Below, one piece after another: positions 63,747 through 64,000 of a DNA stretch of 64,000 nucleotides; the first letter of the stretch is position 1; each line of letters starts with the position of its first letter. Where the stretch lies: positions 4,898,001 to 4,962,000 of the forward strand of contig CP119313.1 in NCBI GenBank assembly GCA_029202485.1. The letters are read 5' to 3'. The notes beneath the pieces are model-generated. The model did not search any database. It saw only the letters and a program-made list of their open reading frames with translations, and was not told where the DNA came from. The translations under genes were made by a program, and so were the position numbers. Source of the DNA: Candidatus Pedobacter colombiensis (GTDB lineage Bacteria > Bacteroidota > Bacteroidia > Sphingobacteriales > Sphingobacteriaceae).

Positions 63747-64000
63747 TCACTTCTTTTTCTCGAACAAAAAGCCTTTGTCATATGCAACGACCTTATGGTC
63801 TATTGACATAAACCGTTCACCTTCAACAAAAGAAAAGAAATCTGCTTTAAGTTGGTAAGAACTGAAATGATTTAAAAATCTAGCCTCATTAAAAAACCAG
63901 GATGGATATCTAGCTTCATAAATTTCAGGCGGCACAATTTGTAGGGTAAGTCTATCTAAAGAGGGCTCGTTAATAAATGCCGTTCTATCAAAAAGCAGGT
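63747..64000 (-). CDS. TIGR04325-type methyltransferase, N-terminus cut by window edge
   Basis: The frame is open from the stop at 63747 to the right edge, so only the last 83 residues or so are seen. They include LLFDRTAFIN, LDRLTLQIVPPEIYEARYPS and YDKGFLFEKKK, which match my memory of the C-terminus of the TIGR04325 (LIC12133) family of putative methyltransferases. These genes occur in O-antigen and other surface glycan clusters. The catalytic domain lies outside the window. The family call is moderately confident. Confidence 0.75.
   Translation of the reverse strand, partial: LLFDRTAFINEPSLDRLTLQIVPPEIYEARYPSWFFNEARFLNHFSSYQLKADFFSFVEGERFMSIDHKVVAYDKGFLFEKKK

Overview
The window looks like a chromosomal segment of a Bacteroidota bacterium of the family Sphingobacteriaceae, most likely Pedobacter or a close relative. 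The evidence is a moderately AT-rich sequence, start codons without purine-rich ribosome sites, promoter-like TAnnTTTG boxes, and many families typical of this group: a CarboxypepD_reg/OMP_b-brl barrel paired with a GLPGLI protein, a SusC-like signature, DUF5687, DUF3127, DUF4197, OmpA proteins and a type IX secretion (T9SS) C-terminal domain. The genus is inferred from gene content, not from a marker gene. I found no rRNA, tRNA, CRISPR array, transposase or phage gene.

Layout. 1-8.4 kb: the end of a DUF4153 membrane protein, a barrel plus GLPGLI operon, a convergent OmpR-type regulator/histidine kinase pair, and a DUF1016 (YhcG-like) protein that appears to lack its nuclease core. 8.6-13.8 kb: a DUF3127 protein with an SSB-like tail, an RNA methyltransferase, an HD hydrolase, an orphan histidine kinase and a phosphate uptake pair (DUF47 plus Pit) behind a strong Pho-box-like promoter. 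13.8-15.0 kb: a large palindromic repeat, an unknown small protein and a hairpin-rich non-coding stretch. 15.0-29.8 kb: a sigma factor with an unusual anti-sigma/SusC-like/TonB hybrid, DUF4197, an RNA helicase, RarA, an ABC exporter pair, an OmpA lipoprotein, an oxidoreductase, a zinc peptidase, a hydrolase, and a TonB-dependent receptor with a His-rich partner that suggests metal uptake. 30-53 kb: mostly housekeeping genes (hisS, the pyruvate dehydrogenase E1-alpha and E2 subunits, a tail-specific protease, fumC, recG, a RidA-family gene, the major OmpA, meaB). 53-64 kb: a surface-glycan cluster with an MsbA-like exporter, six or seven glycosyltransferases of different families, an acyltransferase 3, a T9SS-tagged SGNH hydrolase and the end of a TIGR04325-type methyltransferase. 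It continues past the right edge.

How parts may work together. A TTAACA direct repeat with a 10-bp period lies upstream of both the barrel/GLPGLI operon and the kinase/regulator operon, which suggests one regulon. A similar 11-bp-period repeat sits just upstream of the -7 box of the phosphate operon, where a PhoB-like activator would bind. The TonB receptor and its His-rich partner share a promoter region with a 14-bp perfect palindrome between its core boxes. In the glycan cluster, a membrane acyltransferase and a separate secreted SGNH hydrolase may form a split version of the fused AT3-SGNH enzymes that acetylate surface glycans.

The most unusual items are the anti-sigma/SusC/TonB hybrid, the nuclease-less DUF1016 protein with its start codon inside an inverted repeat, the 13.9-14.1 kb palindrome with the adjacent structured stretch, and the shared TTAACA sites. 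No single stretch clearly stands out as a complete new defence or mobile system.
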